From Armigeres subalbatus (Eukaryota; Arthropoda; Insecta; Diptera; Culicidae): 64,000 nucleotides of DNA. Shown here one piece after another: positions 21,790-33,480 of this stretch. The notes beneath the pieces are model-generated. The model ran no database searches. It was not told the origin of the DNA and saw nothing but the letters and a program-made list of their open reading frames with translations. The stretch covers positions 404,305,612-404,369,611 of the forward strand of contig NC_085141.1 of assembly GCF_024139115.2 (NCBI RefSeq), read 5' to 3'. Position 1 is the first letter of the stretch; each line of letters begins with the position of its first letter. The position numbers and the translations under genes are program-made.

Positions 21790-23230
21790 GACTTTAGGCC
21801 GAAAGGGTCATTTTGCCGTGATGGTCATTAGGCCGAAAGGGTCAAAGAGAAATCTCACTTTTCACTCCTCATTTCTCACTTCTCACTGTAGAAAGTGAGA
21901 AGTGCGAAGTGAGTAGTGAGACGTCTCACTACCCACTTCACACTACTCACTTTTTACAGTGAGAAGTGAGAAATGAGGAGTGAGTAGTGAGACGTCTCAC
22001 TTCTCACTCATCATTTCTCACTTCTCGCTGTCAAAAGTGAGAAGCGCGAAATGAGTAGTGAGACGTCTTATTACTCATTGTTTACAGTGAGAAGAGAGAA
22101 ATGAGAAGTAAGAAGAGAGACGTCTCAATTCTTATTCCTCATTTTTCACTTCTTACTGAAAAAAATGAAGAGCGCGAAGTGAGTAGTGAGACGTAACAGT
22201 AAGAAGTGAGAAATGAGAAGGGAGAAGTGAGACGTCTCACTTGATATGGCTCCTCATTTTTTACATTAAGAAGTGAGAAATGAGGAATAAGAATTGAGAC
22301 GTCTTTCTTCTCACTCCTAATTTCTCACTTGTCAAATGACCTATTCGGCCTAATGGCCCTTTCGGCCAAATGGAGTGCGTGTTTTCTCTTGTTTCGGACA
22401 GCAGAAAGATCGCGCGATCTGCCGAAATATTGTGTTCTGCATTGCGCGGCCGGTAATAAAGTTAATCAATTCAGTGCGTGTTTTTTCGTAGTAGCTATCA
22501 AGCAAGCGTTGTGCAGTGCATGTTTTAGTCGTCGCGAAGTAGTTAAGATATCGAATCAGTCTTCGTAAAATACGTAAGACACGCGTTGCTTTTCCGTTTT
22601 TGTGCCATCATGAATATGGCATCGTTTAAATGAAATAATTAGTCGCTTACCAAGGCGATTTCCAATATTTTTCCTTCCCAACTAACATACTATTCCTTCC
22701 CATTGCGCTCATGGAGATGCAGAGGATTCCTCGGTTTCTTGTAGCAATGAGTGTTGAACTAATTCTCCTCCCCTTATCCTTATTGACTGTGAGGACGTGG
22801 CAGGCATCGTTATTGGTTCTGTATTAAAGAAACTTCGAAGCATGTACAACGAAAATAGCTTTCTAGTCCTGAGGAAACTTTTCAATGATGAGCTGCGCAT
22901 TATTTGTTGTTTCTCGGCCAATCACGACTAGCAACTACGATGGGTACAGTCAATCAAGCTAAGCAAATGGCCCTTTCGGCCAAATAACCCTTTTTTCAAA
23001 TGACCTATTCGGCCAAATGGCCCTTTAAGCCAAACGACCCTTTCGGCCAAACGACACTTTCGACCAACGGACCCTTTCGGCTAAACGGCCTTTCCGGCCA
23101 AACGACCCTTTCGGTCAAATGATCCTTTCGGCCAAATGGCCCTTTCGGCCAAGCGACCCTATCGGCCAAACGACCCTTCCGGCCTAATGGTCTGTTTGGA
23201 CAAACAGCTTTCGGCCTAGTGGCATTCGGC
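21790..23230. mobile_element. Foldback-like region with CGGCCGAAAGG terminal arrays and palindrome array
   Basis: The left part (21797-21845) has units such as GGCCGAAAGGGTCATT. An array of AGTGAGAA/TTCTCACT palindromes follows (21846-22330), many centred on the perfect palindrome GTGAGACGTCTCAC. A second CATTTGGCCGAAAGG-type block lies at 22333-22380 and a long one at 22966-23225, inverted relative to the left end. Between them, 22381-22965 is unique-looking DNA without a recognisable gene. The outer boundary and target duplication could not be fixed. Layout resembles the two foldback elements with clear ends in this window. Confidence 0.65.
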
Positions 23231-23540
23231 AAAATATTGTTTCGGCGTAATATGCTTCTTTCCACGTTAATCTGTATTCTGGACCATAGTGCATTGCTAC
23301 CTCGAAACTTGGTGTTTATCAGGCACTTCCATTTCAGCATGGTCTTGCGTTGTAGTCGCTAGTCTAAGGAAGGTCAATCTTACCATATGAAAGGTTTGAA
23401 ACTGGAAGGCTCTTCTTACCATCGCTGGTGGAGTGAAGCTGGGGCACAATGGGGCACGTGATTTACCAAATTGAATATTTTCCTCGAAATTGGAACATAT
23501 TTTACGCCAAAACTGTTCCCAAAAAAATAAACAGATTTTC
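23231..23540. other. Noncoding spacer
   Basis: No feature recognised. Confidence 0.4.
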
Positions 23541-24310
23541 CGCCGATTTCATTAAATTCTAAAGAATTTCTGAAAGAATTTCCTTAGGAATTTTCGGAAG
23601 AAGCTTCTTTAGGAGAGATCCAGAAAATTACGCAGGTATTTTCTTCGGATACTCTTTCAGAGATTTCTTTATTCAGTAGATCCTTCGGAAATACTTTGGA
23701 ATCTGTTTTTATTTTTTCCGAAAGTTTTTTCGGAATTTTCTCCAGGGATTTCTTTGATTTTTTTTTTAATTGAAACCATACACAATTCATCAAAGAATTC
23801 TTTTTAAAATTGTTGCAGGCGTTTTTTCGAAATTTTATTTTAAATTAACAAAAAAAATTACCGATAAAATTCTTAAAGAGCTTTCCGAAAGAAGTCCTGA
23901 AGATATTTCCGAAAGCATTTCTTCGGAATTCCTGAAGTAGTTTTTAAAAACTTATTTTTGAAGGAACTTCTGACAAAGATTCCAAATGCCAAATGATAAC
24001 TGTGGAAGTGCCGAATGAACACTAAGCAGCGAGGCGGCAATATCCCAGTTGGAGATGTAATGCCAATAAGAAGAAGAAGCTAAAGGAATTTCCGAAGGAA
24101 TTTGGACGAAATTTCGAAAAAAAATCCCAGAGAGAATTTTTGTTCGGAAGATTTTTAATGGAATTTTTAAAACTCTTCCACAGAATTTCCGAAGCATTCT
24201 TTAAAGGAATCCCTTAAAGAACTTCAGAAGGTTTCATTGGAACAATTTCCAGAGGAATTTATCAAAAAAAATTTAAGAGTGTCAGAGATTCCTCCAGGAA
24301 GAAGTTCAGA
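23541..24310. repeat. Degenerate GGAATTTCCGAAG-type minisatellite
   Basis: Short units built from GAATTTC, TTCGGAA and TCCGAAAG recur every 10-30 bases on both strands, with interruptions. Similar degenerate GGAATTCC-rich stretches are common in Aedes genomes from general knowledge. The SINE fragment at 23996-24080 lies inside it. Confidence 0.65.
23996..24080 (+). mobile_element. 3' fragment of a Feilai-like SINE
   Basis: It matches the last 80 bp of the full-length SINE at 47516-47803: AACTGTGGAAGTGCCGAATG, GAACACTAAGCAGCGAGGCG and ATGTAATGCCAATAAGAAG, ending in GAAGAAG triplets. The tRNA-like head is absent. Confidence 0.85.
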
Positions 24311-25555
24311 AAACAGGTGTGGATCGGTTGTTAAAATTAGTGCTTCAATAGAGTTTTCCTATGGAGGGATAGGCATCAAGGTAGCGGTGCGTCGAAGCGG
24401 CTGGTGGACTTCCGAAACAACGATTGCGTTTCGCTCGTCCGGCAGAACTAAGTTGGAGGAGATTTTCTCGGGAATAAGCCGCCTTTCAGTACATCACTCG
24501 GAGGGACCCCATCCAGTTATGCGGTGGAACTGGACGGACAGATCAAGGGATCTTCAGCATAGTGATTGCGATGCGTTTTAAAACCAGCTCTTTCACACAT
24601 ATTCTGAGCTGCGGAGGAGAAAGCTATTAGGGAAAGCACCTGTCTAGCGTATTGGTTTTGTGAACTCAAATCCCAAATATAGTTCTTACTGCTGACGCAA
24701 AATTATCAAAGATTCGAATACGCCAAAAAAAAATACTGATACTATAACCAGAACTCTGGCTCCGTCAGTGCTTATTTTATGACATTTTAAATAAACATTA
24801 GCAAGTTGGGTAGATTGAAGCAAAATCGATGATAAATTGTGATCATTGAAAGAGATTTGGTACATGCCTTTGTTTTAATGAAATTGTTACGAAACTGGTC
24901 GAAATATGTAGAACCTAGAAATGCAAAGAGATAAACGCTTGATAGAAGTCACCTACCAATATTGTATCCACAAACGTGACCAATTCAATTAGTATCTTTA
25001 GACAAATCAAAAAAAAACTTTCTATTCATGACATTTGCCAGATAGCGTGAAGGGTTTTCGCCTATGGGAGGGACACATTTGACGCAAAAAAATAATCTTC
25101 GTTTTTTTCCGTTTTTGCATACCAAGCTTCTGTATTACGACAGCCATTATTTGACTCATGAAGATGTGGAAAGTGTGTGGCTTCTCCCTCATTACAGTAA
25201 GTGCTACCAAACCGTTACGCCAAAACATGTAACATCGAAATACGTTTAAGTCCTTTGAAATCGATGAATAATTAGAAGATCACTTTCGTAAAAAAATGCG
25301 ATTAAAGAAAAGCATTCTTTCTAGTTTAGGAAGGGCAACAGTGATATGTTAGTTGGTAGTTTACGAAACAATTTAAAATTATACAAATACAATTTCCTAC
25401 ATAACCAAACCTTAATCAAGTTGACAAATTGACCTTCATCCTTTGTGTACTACACTCCGAACTGTGCAAGTTAATAATAATAAAAGCTTCCGAGAAACAT
25501 TCTATGCAGCCGCCAACGAATGAATTGCTTCGGAGTCCACTATTCATGGGATTAA
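24311..25555. other. Noncoding stretch, nothing recognised
   Basis: A moderately GC-rich ORF (24237-24581) has no recognisable motif. The rest is AT-rich. No repeat ends were found. Confidence 0.4.
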
Positions 25556-25559
25556 ATAA

Positions 25560-26220
25560 AAGTTGCATTATTTAGGCCCCTGCCTGGGCGCTGCGCGTTC
25601 TCGGACAACTTAATCAGTTTTATACACAACTAAAAGCTTTTTCTCCTTCATCGGATTTTGCTAACAGAAATGAAATTTCCTTTATTTTTCCAGCACTACC
25701 ACCGACCGACCGTCTCCGTCCGTCCGGCGTTGAAAACACAGGCCCAGAGCGCCAGCCCAACGAACGAACGGGGTAGGGTCGCATTCGCTCGGTGCACCGC
25801 CGCCGCGCCGGTCTGCTACAGTCGGGCTCGGCACGCTTCCTATTCCGCAGTTAGCTGTGGGGTGCAGCAGAATGCAGCGTCCGCCGGAAACATATAACTA
25901 AAACCGGATCAAGCAAATAAAATGGCTTTCATCATGTTGCCTTAGCCCCGTTGTTCACCTTCGTCGCCCCGGTACCCAACAACGGTTGCATTGGCTCGCT
26001 TAAACAACGGAATCATTTCACGGAACGGTTCTCCGTTCGTGTGTTGCAATTTCCTGGGCGGTTCTTGTCCGGCGGATTCCACGATTTGGCTTGCCATCAT
26101 CAGCTATGGAAACAATTTAGGTTATTTTTTTCTGGAGCTGTTTGGCGATTCTGTCTGCAAAGCGTCATAGTCGTAGACGTCGGTTCAACTGTGGGCCACA
26201 CAAACTGATGGGGACCCGTC
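25560..26220 (+). promoter_or_regulatory. GC-rich single-copy island, possible promoter or 5' exon
   Basis: Unlike its AT-rich surroundings this stretch is rich in CpG and GC, especially 25690-25880. It contains a possible splice acceptor TTATTTTTCCAG at about 25681-25692 and an initiator-like CCGCAGTTAG near 25848. No TE motif is seen. The frame 25658-25897 has no recognised domain. A first or alternative 5' UTR exon, or an enhancer, is possible, but nothing in the window proves it. Confidence 0.3.
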
Positions 26221-27330
26221 CATGGCGAAGTCATATAAGCTCTAATGTTAAAACTATCCGCTACTATCTACTACAACAGATGTCAAATTTTTGTTACAAT
26301 TATGTATAAGAACGATTCAAAATCTGTATAAAAATTGAATTTAAGTTAAAAGAAATAATCATTTCTAAATGGATTGTGGATACAGAGTTGCTTAGATGTG
26401 AAAAGTCTTGACACCGATGGCACATGAAATCATAAAACATGGCACTGCTATGTGAAATAATACAAACATATTTCTATTTCGTTGAGTTTCAGAGGACAAT
26501 TTCCATTTGTGGCCCATAGCAGTGGTGAAGCGCCATCGTCCAATACCAAGAAACGGGCCGCAGAGAGAAAGGACGAATTGAACCGTAATTTACTTATTAT
26601 CAAACTATGCAGAGAACATAAAATTTAATCCCCTTAAATTACGGAAAGCGGATTAATGGTAACAAATTAAAATATACGACGGTTGGGCCATGGGCTGGCG
26701 AGTGGTGGCATGTTGGCAGACAAAACCCGGTTTGTACGGAATGAAAAGAACACTGGCGGGGTAGTAAGAATCGGATTACTGTGTGGTTTTGTCGGGTCCG
26801 ACCGCAGTGTGGAGTTGGTTGATTAAAAAATCGTACTCGACGGTATCCTCCTGCAGGGCTGGAGCATATGGCTGATGCGGATGCGGATGCAAAAAGTGCT
26901 TGAAGTAAATTTCAGTGACAATTAGGAGATTGGTTTTTCGATATACCAAACCAAAACCGTGCCATGCTAAATATTGCAGTGAAAACAGTATCTATGATTG
27001 ATTCAATGGATCATGATTTACTGGTTATAAAGCGGCCAAAATTGGCGTTACACTCCCGGGTATCAGTTTAAGAACCTAAGAACACTATACAAATATTCAC
27101 ACATATCATATAGCATAACGAGCGAAATCGAGGGTTTTCGATATGAGTCATTACAGTATAAGTATAAAGATAGTGTGCAAGATAGGCAGAGGCTCATTAG
27201 AAGAAAATATGTACTTTGAGATTGAACCACCTCAGCAAATTCGTAGTTTGTGGCTGACAATTTCTTCTAATGAACCTATGATAGCCAACCGAAGCGATTG
27301 CTACAGAAAATGTTCAAGAAGTTCAGGTAC
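26221..27330. other. Noncoding, mostly unique-looking
   Basis: No ORF with a motif and no repeat boundary. The stretch 26510-26780 again looks less AT-rich than the average. Confidence 0.4.
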
Positions 27331-27336
27331 AGGTAA

Positions 27337-27600
27337 GTGAGTACAGGTACTTACTTTGGACTCCGCAAGACATTTCGATCTCGAATTAGTAGGTATACCA
27401 AAATCAATCATCTACACTCATCAAACCGATAGTCATATACGGGCACGAGTCCTAGAATATTCTCGTGCAAGAGTAGTGATCCGAAAGGTGCAAGACGGTG
27501 AAGTGGTTTCAAGGAGGAAGATTTCTGATCCTGCGTCGACTTACGCGGTGTACAGAGTGGAATGGAAATAAATTCAAGCTTTATCTGGAACAAAGACGGA
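27337..27600 (+). pseudogene. RTE-like LINE relic (region downstream of RT core)
   Basis: The DNA at 27341-27446 (ACTTACTTTGGACTCCGCAA onward) matches 42772-42881 of the RTE-like copy and encodes TYFGLRKT-like sequence followed by the tract that ends in the YGHE region. Homology then fades through several frameshifts to about 27600. It is a small, old fragment. Confidence 0.6.
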
Positions 27601-29075
27601 TGTCGCAAGAGAGATCGAAGTGTGCCTCGATTGCGACCGGTTACAATTTTCCGCTGTCAAGTATTTTTTCGTATTTTTTAGTATTCGGCTGAAAAATTGG
27701 AATTAATTAATCGGTTGATTGGCTTCTCAAATGCGCGAGTGTATCCACAGGACAATTCTCTCCCGCCTTTATACGCAAACGCAGCGGAAGGCCAGGCGTA
27801 GCAGATTTCTTCGCAGATACTGAGAGCGCAGAACAAAAGAGCTTGAAGACCGGATGTATGGACATAATGATGTAAACTTTGCACAGCGTGGACTTTCATA
27901 AGCAGCTAGTACGAAAATTTGAAGAGGGCTACAACGTTTGGAGTATGTAAAGGTGGTCATCCGGAAGTGTGCCAATGCGTGTGACAATGCAGGCTTTGAT
28001 GGATTCCTGTCAGACTGTGCGGGGACAGAGCTGGGATGTTGGCGTGTCTACTCCAAATACGTATTGCCGAATGAGAGTGCTCGTGATTCCGATAACGAGT
28101 TGCTCGTCTAATAGGATTACGCCGGTTGAATATTTGGGTATATTGGTTCTTCAAACACGGTGGTGCAAATGGTAAGTATTTCCTTCATTGGAAGACATGA
28201 GGTCGGGTGGGATGTTTGATGCTTCTGAGGTTGTGCGACAAATATTCTTCTTCTACCATTCGTTCCAATTCGTAAGTAATGTCTGCTTATGCTGGACAAT
28301 TACAATGGCAATATAACAAACTATAAAATATTTGATATTGTAGTTAGGTACTCTTATCTGGAAATAATCTTTAATTCTTACTACTATTTCATTCTATTCA
28401 GTATCATTATTATTTTTGAGGCAACTGCTTCCTCATTTTTGTTTATATTCCACCAAAAATAACCAAGCACTGTGAAGTTTTGCCATTTTTTCTAATTATA
28501 AATTTGTTAAAATGCCCATATGCGGATACTTCAGGAAAGGATTTGATACCCCCAAATGTAACCCCTGTCAAAATTCAGTTCACCTCATAAAGTAATTTTA
28601 TAAAGCACTACAAAAGGCTGGAACCTCTGCAGGTGTATGAGGAGGTGTCTGGTGCTGGGAGATCTAGGTTCTTTCGAACTTCAAATCGCGTATTGTTAGT
28701 TGGTAGGCTACATCAATGTATAGAACCATTGAAGGACACAAAATCAATTGGGAACAAATAGAGGGAAGGGACAATTAATATACTTTACTTTCTTTCTCGT
28801 TCCAGAGAGCGAACAATGGCGCTTAAACCTAGGCTTTTTAGCCAGGGCAAGCTTAATAGCTTCGCCCCAACCCAGGAAAATCATCAATGGGGTGACTAAA
28901 ATTCTTAGCATGGTCACTCCCAACGTTTTGTTTAAAATTATAATATCATTTGCTTATGATGATACTCCTTAACTATATACCCTACCAACCATCCAACTCC
29001 TTGACATCTATGAGGGCGTCGGTGAGTCGCAGGCCTCTCGTTAAGTAGATGTCAGATCATCGACTCTACGACACT
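27601..29075. other. Noncoding stretch, nothing recognised
   Basis: Overlapping ORFs on both strands at 27680-28300 lack recognisable motifs. It may be decayed TE sequence. No ends can be defined. Confidence 0.4.
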
Positions 29076-29079
29076 ACCC

Positions 29080-29166
29080 ATAATTCCATTACCCCGAACG
29101 CCACAACCCCGAATGAGTCACTACCCCGAATGCCATTACCCCTAATGGGACACTACCCCGAATGAG
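29080..29166 (+). repeat. Short array of CCGAATGAGTCACTACC-type units
   Basis: Units such as CATTACCCCGAACGCCACAA, CCCCGAATGAGTCACTACCC and CCCCTAATGGGACACTACCC repeat with small changes. The format (about 16-bp units alternating two short words) matches the terminal arrays of the foldback elements, but only one end is visible. Confidence 0.6.
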
Positions 29167-29700
29167 CCAGTACTTGGAATTAATAATTATTTCAAGTTTA
29201 TACTTCATTTCAATGAGAAAAAAACTGTTACTCAATTACGAACGTTTATTCAGAATTCCGAGCATAATTCATATGAATGAGCAATAATTGGAACTGCAAC
29301 TGTTTCAATGCAGTATAGAACTAAGAATTCTCACTCTGTAATATCCCGTTCCACTTCGTATGGCACCCCTCAAGAGTCCTGAAAAGTAGGCGAAGATTAT
29401 GCAGCACGTTCTCATGCACAATGCAGAGAGTTGGAGGCAATAGATCAATCAAGGTATCTCATTTTGCACTCACCGCATCAAAACATTGGCAGCACTGTAT
29501 ACGCATATTTTTATTCGTGTTGTATTGACAGAACAGGTCTACGGTGGCTGGATCTGTTCGTTTCATGGCGGCAGATTTTGCAATTGATTTATCCATTGCG
29601 ATCCACGTCAGCATGGCTACAATAGCAACAAGGTTGCTATTGTTCCTTGGTCGCTGTTGTAAAGCAAAGGGATTCTGGATGAAGCGTGGTCTAAATCTCA
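29166..29700. other. Noncoding spacer
   Basis: No feature recognised. Confidence 0.4.
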
Positions 29701-29704
29701 GAAT

Positions 29705-30230
29705 CGACGAGTGGGTGAATGAGTGAGTAAGAGTGAGCGAGTAAAAGTTAATGAGTGAGTAAGAGTAAGTGAATGAGTAATAGAGAATGTATGAGTGAGT
29801 AAAGTGAGTGAATGAGAGTGAGTAAGTAAATAAAAGTGAGTGAGTGAGTAAGAGTGAGTATGTGGTAGAGTGGTATGAATGTGAGTAGGAGTAAGCCAGT
29901 GAGTAGAGTGAGTGAGTGAGTAAAAGGAAGGAGAGAGTTACAGAAAGTCAGTAAGTAAAAGTGAATAAGTGTGTAACAGGAGATGCATGAGTAAAAATGA
30001 GTGAGTTAGTAAGTGAGTGAGCAAGAGTGAGTGAGTGATAAAGAGTGAGTGAGTGAGCGAGTAAAAATGAGTGAGTAAGATTGAGCGAGAAAGAGAGAGC
30101 GAATGATTGACAGCAATCGAGTGAGTGAAAGAGGATGACTGAGTAATAGTGGTTGAGTGAGTAAGAGTGAATGAATGCATAAGATTCGGTTAATGAGGTA
30201 GAGGAAGTGAGTGAGAAGAGAGAGAGGAGG
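29705..30230. repeat. Degenerate GAGT microsatellite
   Basis: About 500 bp composed mainly of GAGTGAGTAAGAGTGAGTGA-like tetranucleotide repeats, ending in GAGA-rich sequence. The ORF on the reverse strand (29938-30180) is only the translated repeat. Confidence 0.9.
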
Positions 30231-30377
30231 GGAGATCTTGTTTGTCTTCGGTAAGTTCTGTTGAATTTAACAAGACATCATCTCTGTTCGGCTTCTAACG
30301 GAGAAGATGGGTTTGGCTGGCAATGGTAGCTTTCATGCTTTATCGTTTTGGACCTCCAATTGTAAAACCATTAAATC

Positions 30378-30540
30378 CCAAAGGGCCGTCCACAAAGTAC
30401 GTCACGCCTGTAGGGGTGGGGGGGTTCTGAACAGCGTGACGATTCATACAAAAATTTTGGGGTTTGTTACAAAAAACGTGACGAAGGGGAGGGGTTGAAA
30501 ATCGCCATTTTTGCGTGACGTACTTTATGGATCTTCCCAA
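30378..30540. mobile_element. Short MITE-like element, family copy 1
   Basis: The element begins AAAGGGCCGTCCACAAAGTACG and ends GTGACGTACTTTATGGATCTTCCC, so the ends are imperfect inverted repeats. It contains ATTCATACAAAAATTTTGGG. Related copies in this window are at 31798-31970 and 53770-53942 (opposite orientation), sharing GGATC..CA, TTTTTGTATGAAGCATC and CCCCTCCCC-type blocks. It is noncoding. Confidence 0.65.
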
Positions 30541-30896
30541 ATGGTAGTTTATAGGCAATTGGGGTAAAAAGTTAATGAATATACATGACAGCTATCAGTA
30601 TGCAATCTACGAAATACTCCGTTACAACGCAACGAAACGTAATAAAGACGAATGTCGAGAGAGAATGTTCTGGCTCCAAGTTTCCGCGTCACGATGATAT
30701 TAATGCCAGGATGCTAGCAAAGGAAAAGTTGGCTACCCTGCCGATCGAGCAGATTCCACCCTTTTCACCTCGTCGAAGGCTGTCGCCATGCTTCGAGAGA
30801 CTGGCAAGAAATAGATTCACTCTCTTTTTAAACTGTAGGGCATGGGTACGAAAAACATCGCAGCTGACTACCAGGATCACTCTAACTTTAATCTTC
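30541..30896. other. Noncoding or decayed coding stretch
   Basis: A 108-codon ORF (30585-30911) shows no motif I recognise and runs into the MITE at 30898. It might be an N-terminal relic of the Jockey-like gag downstream; this cannot be shown from the sequence alone. Confidence 0.3.
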
Positions 30897-30897
30897 T

Positions 30898-31069
30898 CAG
30901 TGACAGAGTAAAATTGTATTGCCATCTCTTTTCTTCCCACGAAAATTTTACTCAGTTTCGGTCAAAAGCAGGACTACTCATAGTTTGGTGTAGTCCCGCT
31001 TTTGATGGAAATTGAGTAAAGTTTCCGTGGGAAAAAGAGAGAGGGCTATACAATTTTACTCAGTCACTG
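30898..31069. mobile_element. Palindromic MITE
   Basis: The left end CAGTGACAGAGTAAAATTGT and the following 60 bases are matched in complement by the right end, which ends ACAATTTTACTCAGTCACTG. The ends resemble hAT termini (CAGTGA) but no 8-bp duplication was found. It is noncoding, about 172 bp. Confidence 0.75.
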
Positions 31070-31139
31070 AAGATGATGAAAGATGAAAGTTAGCATGATG
31101 TTGGCGAGTACCTGCTGGACAAGAAGTGTTAGTTATACT

Positions 31140-31500
31140 CGCATAATGCTCCCGGAAACAAGCTTCCGAAGGTCATTATTCGTGGCCTTCCGGAATACAT
31201 CCCGGAGGCAGTTGACGACGTACTGCAGGCAAACAAGCTGATACCAATCAAAGTGTTCCCCACCAAGCATTCCGAAGGAAATGAGCATCGGGATGTTCTG
31301 TAGATGGAGTAGGAAAACAATGGAAAGTAGGGGTAATCTTCCACAAAATTGGAATGGAAGAGATACCGCCCGAAGAAACGTGACGTGACACAGCGTGGCA
31401 ACTGTCGCGGGTTCGGTCACGGAATCAGTAACTGTCGTATGAAGCTTCGCCAGGGCAACATCATCGTGTCAACCGAAGGACGAAGCTAATGAAGTCAATC
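31140..31500 (+). pseudogene. Jockey-type ORF1 (gag) remnant
   Basis: The forward strand encodes KVIIRGLPEYIPEAVDDVLQ and a KLIPIKVFPTKHSEG segment, an in-frame stop near 31301, then a CCHC-like GNCRGFGHGISNC block at about 31396-31434. The order is that of Jockey-clade ORF1, an RNA-binding protein. Stops and frameshifts make it inactive. Confidence 0.65.
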
Positions 31501-31797
31501 GCGCAAACTGCGCGGCAAATCACCTGCCTGTCCCAGACGTGCGAAGTTCATGGAAGTTCATGGAGTGGAAATCAAGCAAGAACCAGCCACGAAAACAACG
31601 TGAATCGCGTCCACCATTGAGTGAGCAGCAATTTCGGCCACTGCGATCAAATCTTTCTACATTTCAACTTAAACAGCAGGAGGCAATCCGTCCCCAGGCT
31701 TCTTTATTTAATCCAGAACGAAAAGATTGATTCACCAGCTCGGCCCTCGGGCCCCTGGTGGAGAGAACTGACCATCGCCTTTCGCGGAAACATTGAT

Positions 31798-31970
31798 TGG
31801 GGAAGATCCATTAATTGCGTAACGCAGAATTGGTCATTTTCAACCCCCTCTCCCCTATGTCACACTTTTTGTATGAAGCATCCAAAAATTTTGTATGGAT
31901 CGTCACAATTCGCCCAACCCCTCCCCTCTAAGCGTTACGTAATTTGTGGACGCTCCCTTGCTGTATATGG
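31798..31970. mobile_element. Short MITE-like element, family copy 2
   Basis: Starts GGGGAAGATCCATTAATTGC and ends TTACGTAATTTGTGGACGCTCCC, with TTTTTGTATGAAGCATCC in the middle. It is similar to 30378-30540 and 53770-53942. It interrupts the decayed Jockey-like copy. Confidence 0.65.
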
Positions 31971-31984
31971 CTGCGCTTCCAGCT

Positions 31985-32460
31985 GAAAATCACAAAATCC
32001 GTGGTCCGATCACCATCATCGCTGATGGCCTTAACGCAAAACAGCATACCTGGGCGAACACTCGGAGAAAACCAAAAGAAAACAGAAACGCCACCTGGAC
32101 GAAGGATTACTCACTGCTCTGATCCCGGTTGCTCCAATCCGAGTCAAACGAAAACAGTTTCAACCTATGCCAAACCTGAAAAAATACGAAGGCCTAAGGT
32201 TTCAACAGCTTCATCAACTTATAACTCATCTTGCCATGGTTTTCAATCATTCAAAAAGCCTTCGACAACGTCGGCGTCTCCAAAGGCAACATCATGGGGC
32301 CCCTTGTACTTCATCTCCTGCGAAGCACCGAAATACGTCCACTTCGTGGGATATCAACAATTTAAAGGGGCTTTAAGGGAATTAATTTATAACACATGTA
32401 ACACTTTTCTTGATCTTATACTTGACAGTAAGCTTTCTGGCCATTGAAAAGTGGACCCTG
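31985..32460 (+). pseudogene. Decayed Jockey-like ORF2 fragments (endonuclease and RT motifs)
   Basis: In mixed frames the forward strand gives GLNAKQHTWANTRRK, similar to the endonuclease GDxNAKHxxW motif, and KAFDNVGVSKGNIMGPLVL, which looks like RT motif A joined by a deletion to motif B. Frames shift repeatedly. This is consistent with the gag remnant just upstream and the RT tail at 33.2 kb being parts of one old Jockey-like insertion. Confidence 0.45.
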
Positions 32461-33150
32461 AAATTTAAATAACACAACTAAAAACGAATCGTCACCCAGC
32501 AAACGTGAAGTTTCAGTTGGACATAATTGCACCGAAAGTGCCTGTTTTTAAATTGCAAGCTGCAAATAATAAAGTAATACCAGCAGAATAAGAATCAAAG
32601 GGATAGCTTCGCAAGGTGCGTATTGAACTATTTACAATGGTAGTTTTATCAATCGGGATGCTTTAATTTAAATATCTGAAAAAAGCTGCAAGGATTATAA
32701 TTCTATATTTCAAAATTAGTCCACGGTGAACGGATTTCGATTCACGAGGTAATGATTTTGTTCGTTATTTTATCATATTTTTCGTTGTTTTCAGTGCAAC
32801 ACAGTGGACCACATGAGAAATAGAGGTCCTCGTGCACCTGTCTCAACAACGAATGTTTGATTTGCATTTGATTCGCATTTTGCAGAGACTTTTTCATATA
32901 CTGAAGTGCTTAGGTGTACCGAAATGCCAGCACTTCCAGGAGGCACTACTCTGTCGCTGTGACCATCAGACAACATTTCCAGCATCAACAAAGGTAGAGT
33001 GAACTCCCACATCGAAGCTCCAATAAGTCCTGGCTGTCCACTCTCCAGCTGGAAGATCTGTATCAATGCGACAAAGACTCAGAATCCCCTTTTCCCCCAC
33101 TCTCAATATCCCAGTTTTGTTCCGGATGTAGATTGCGAAGTAGTTTTAAA
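32461..33150. other. Noncoding spacer inside the decayed LINE region
   Basis: No motif was recognised. A reverse-strand ORF (32791-33066) has no known domain. Confidence 0.35.
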
Positions 33151-33154
33151 TGGA

Positions 33155-33480
33155 CGACAGGGCGGATTACCTTGGCCTAACAGTAGCCAACAAGTTGACT
33201 TCAGACAACAGGTCGAATAAACTGTTACTAAATGGTAAGTGCTATTAAAACTTCTGTATGCACTAAGAAACTACAAATCGACCCTATCCCGGCGAAATAA
33301 GCTAGCTGTCTACAAACAGATCATCCCTTCAGTAATTGACTACATTCCTTCGGATAATTCTGAACGCTTCGCGCCGAATGCAGAATTCCGCTGTCTATGG
33401 GTTGGCCGAAATAAAAACTCTAGCGGAATGCCTTGGTGAGCTCAAATCAGAATAACAATGTAAAATAAAGCGGCTGATCA
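33155..33480 (+). pseudogene. Jockey-like RT C-terminal relic
   Basis: The forward frame 33239-33439 begins LLYALRNYKSTLSRRNKLAV and continues YKQIIPSVIDY, which resembles the stretch after the RT core in Jockey-type LINEs where a hydrophilic RNKL(L/A)xYK motif precedes the (P/R)xxxYG region. It decays soon afterwards. Confidence 0.5.
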
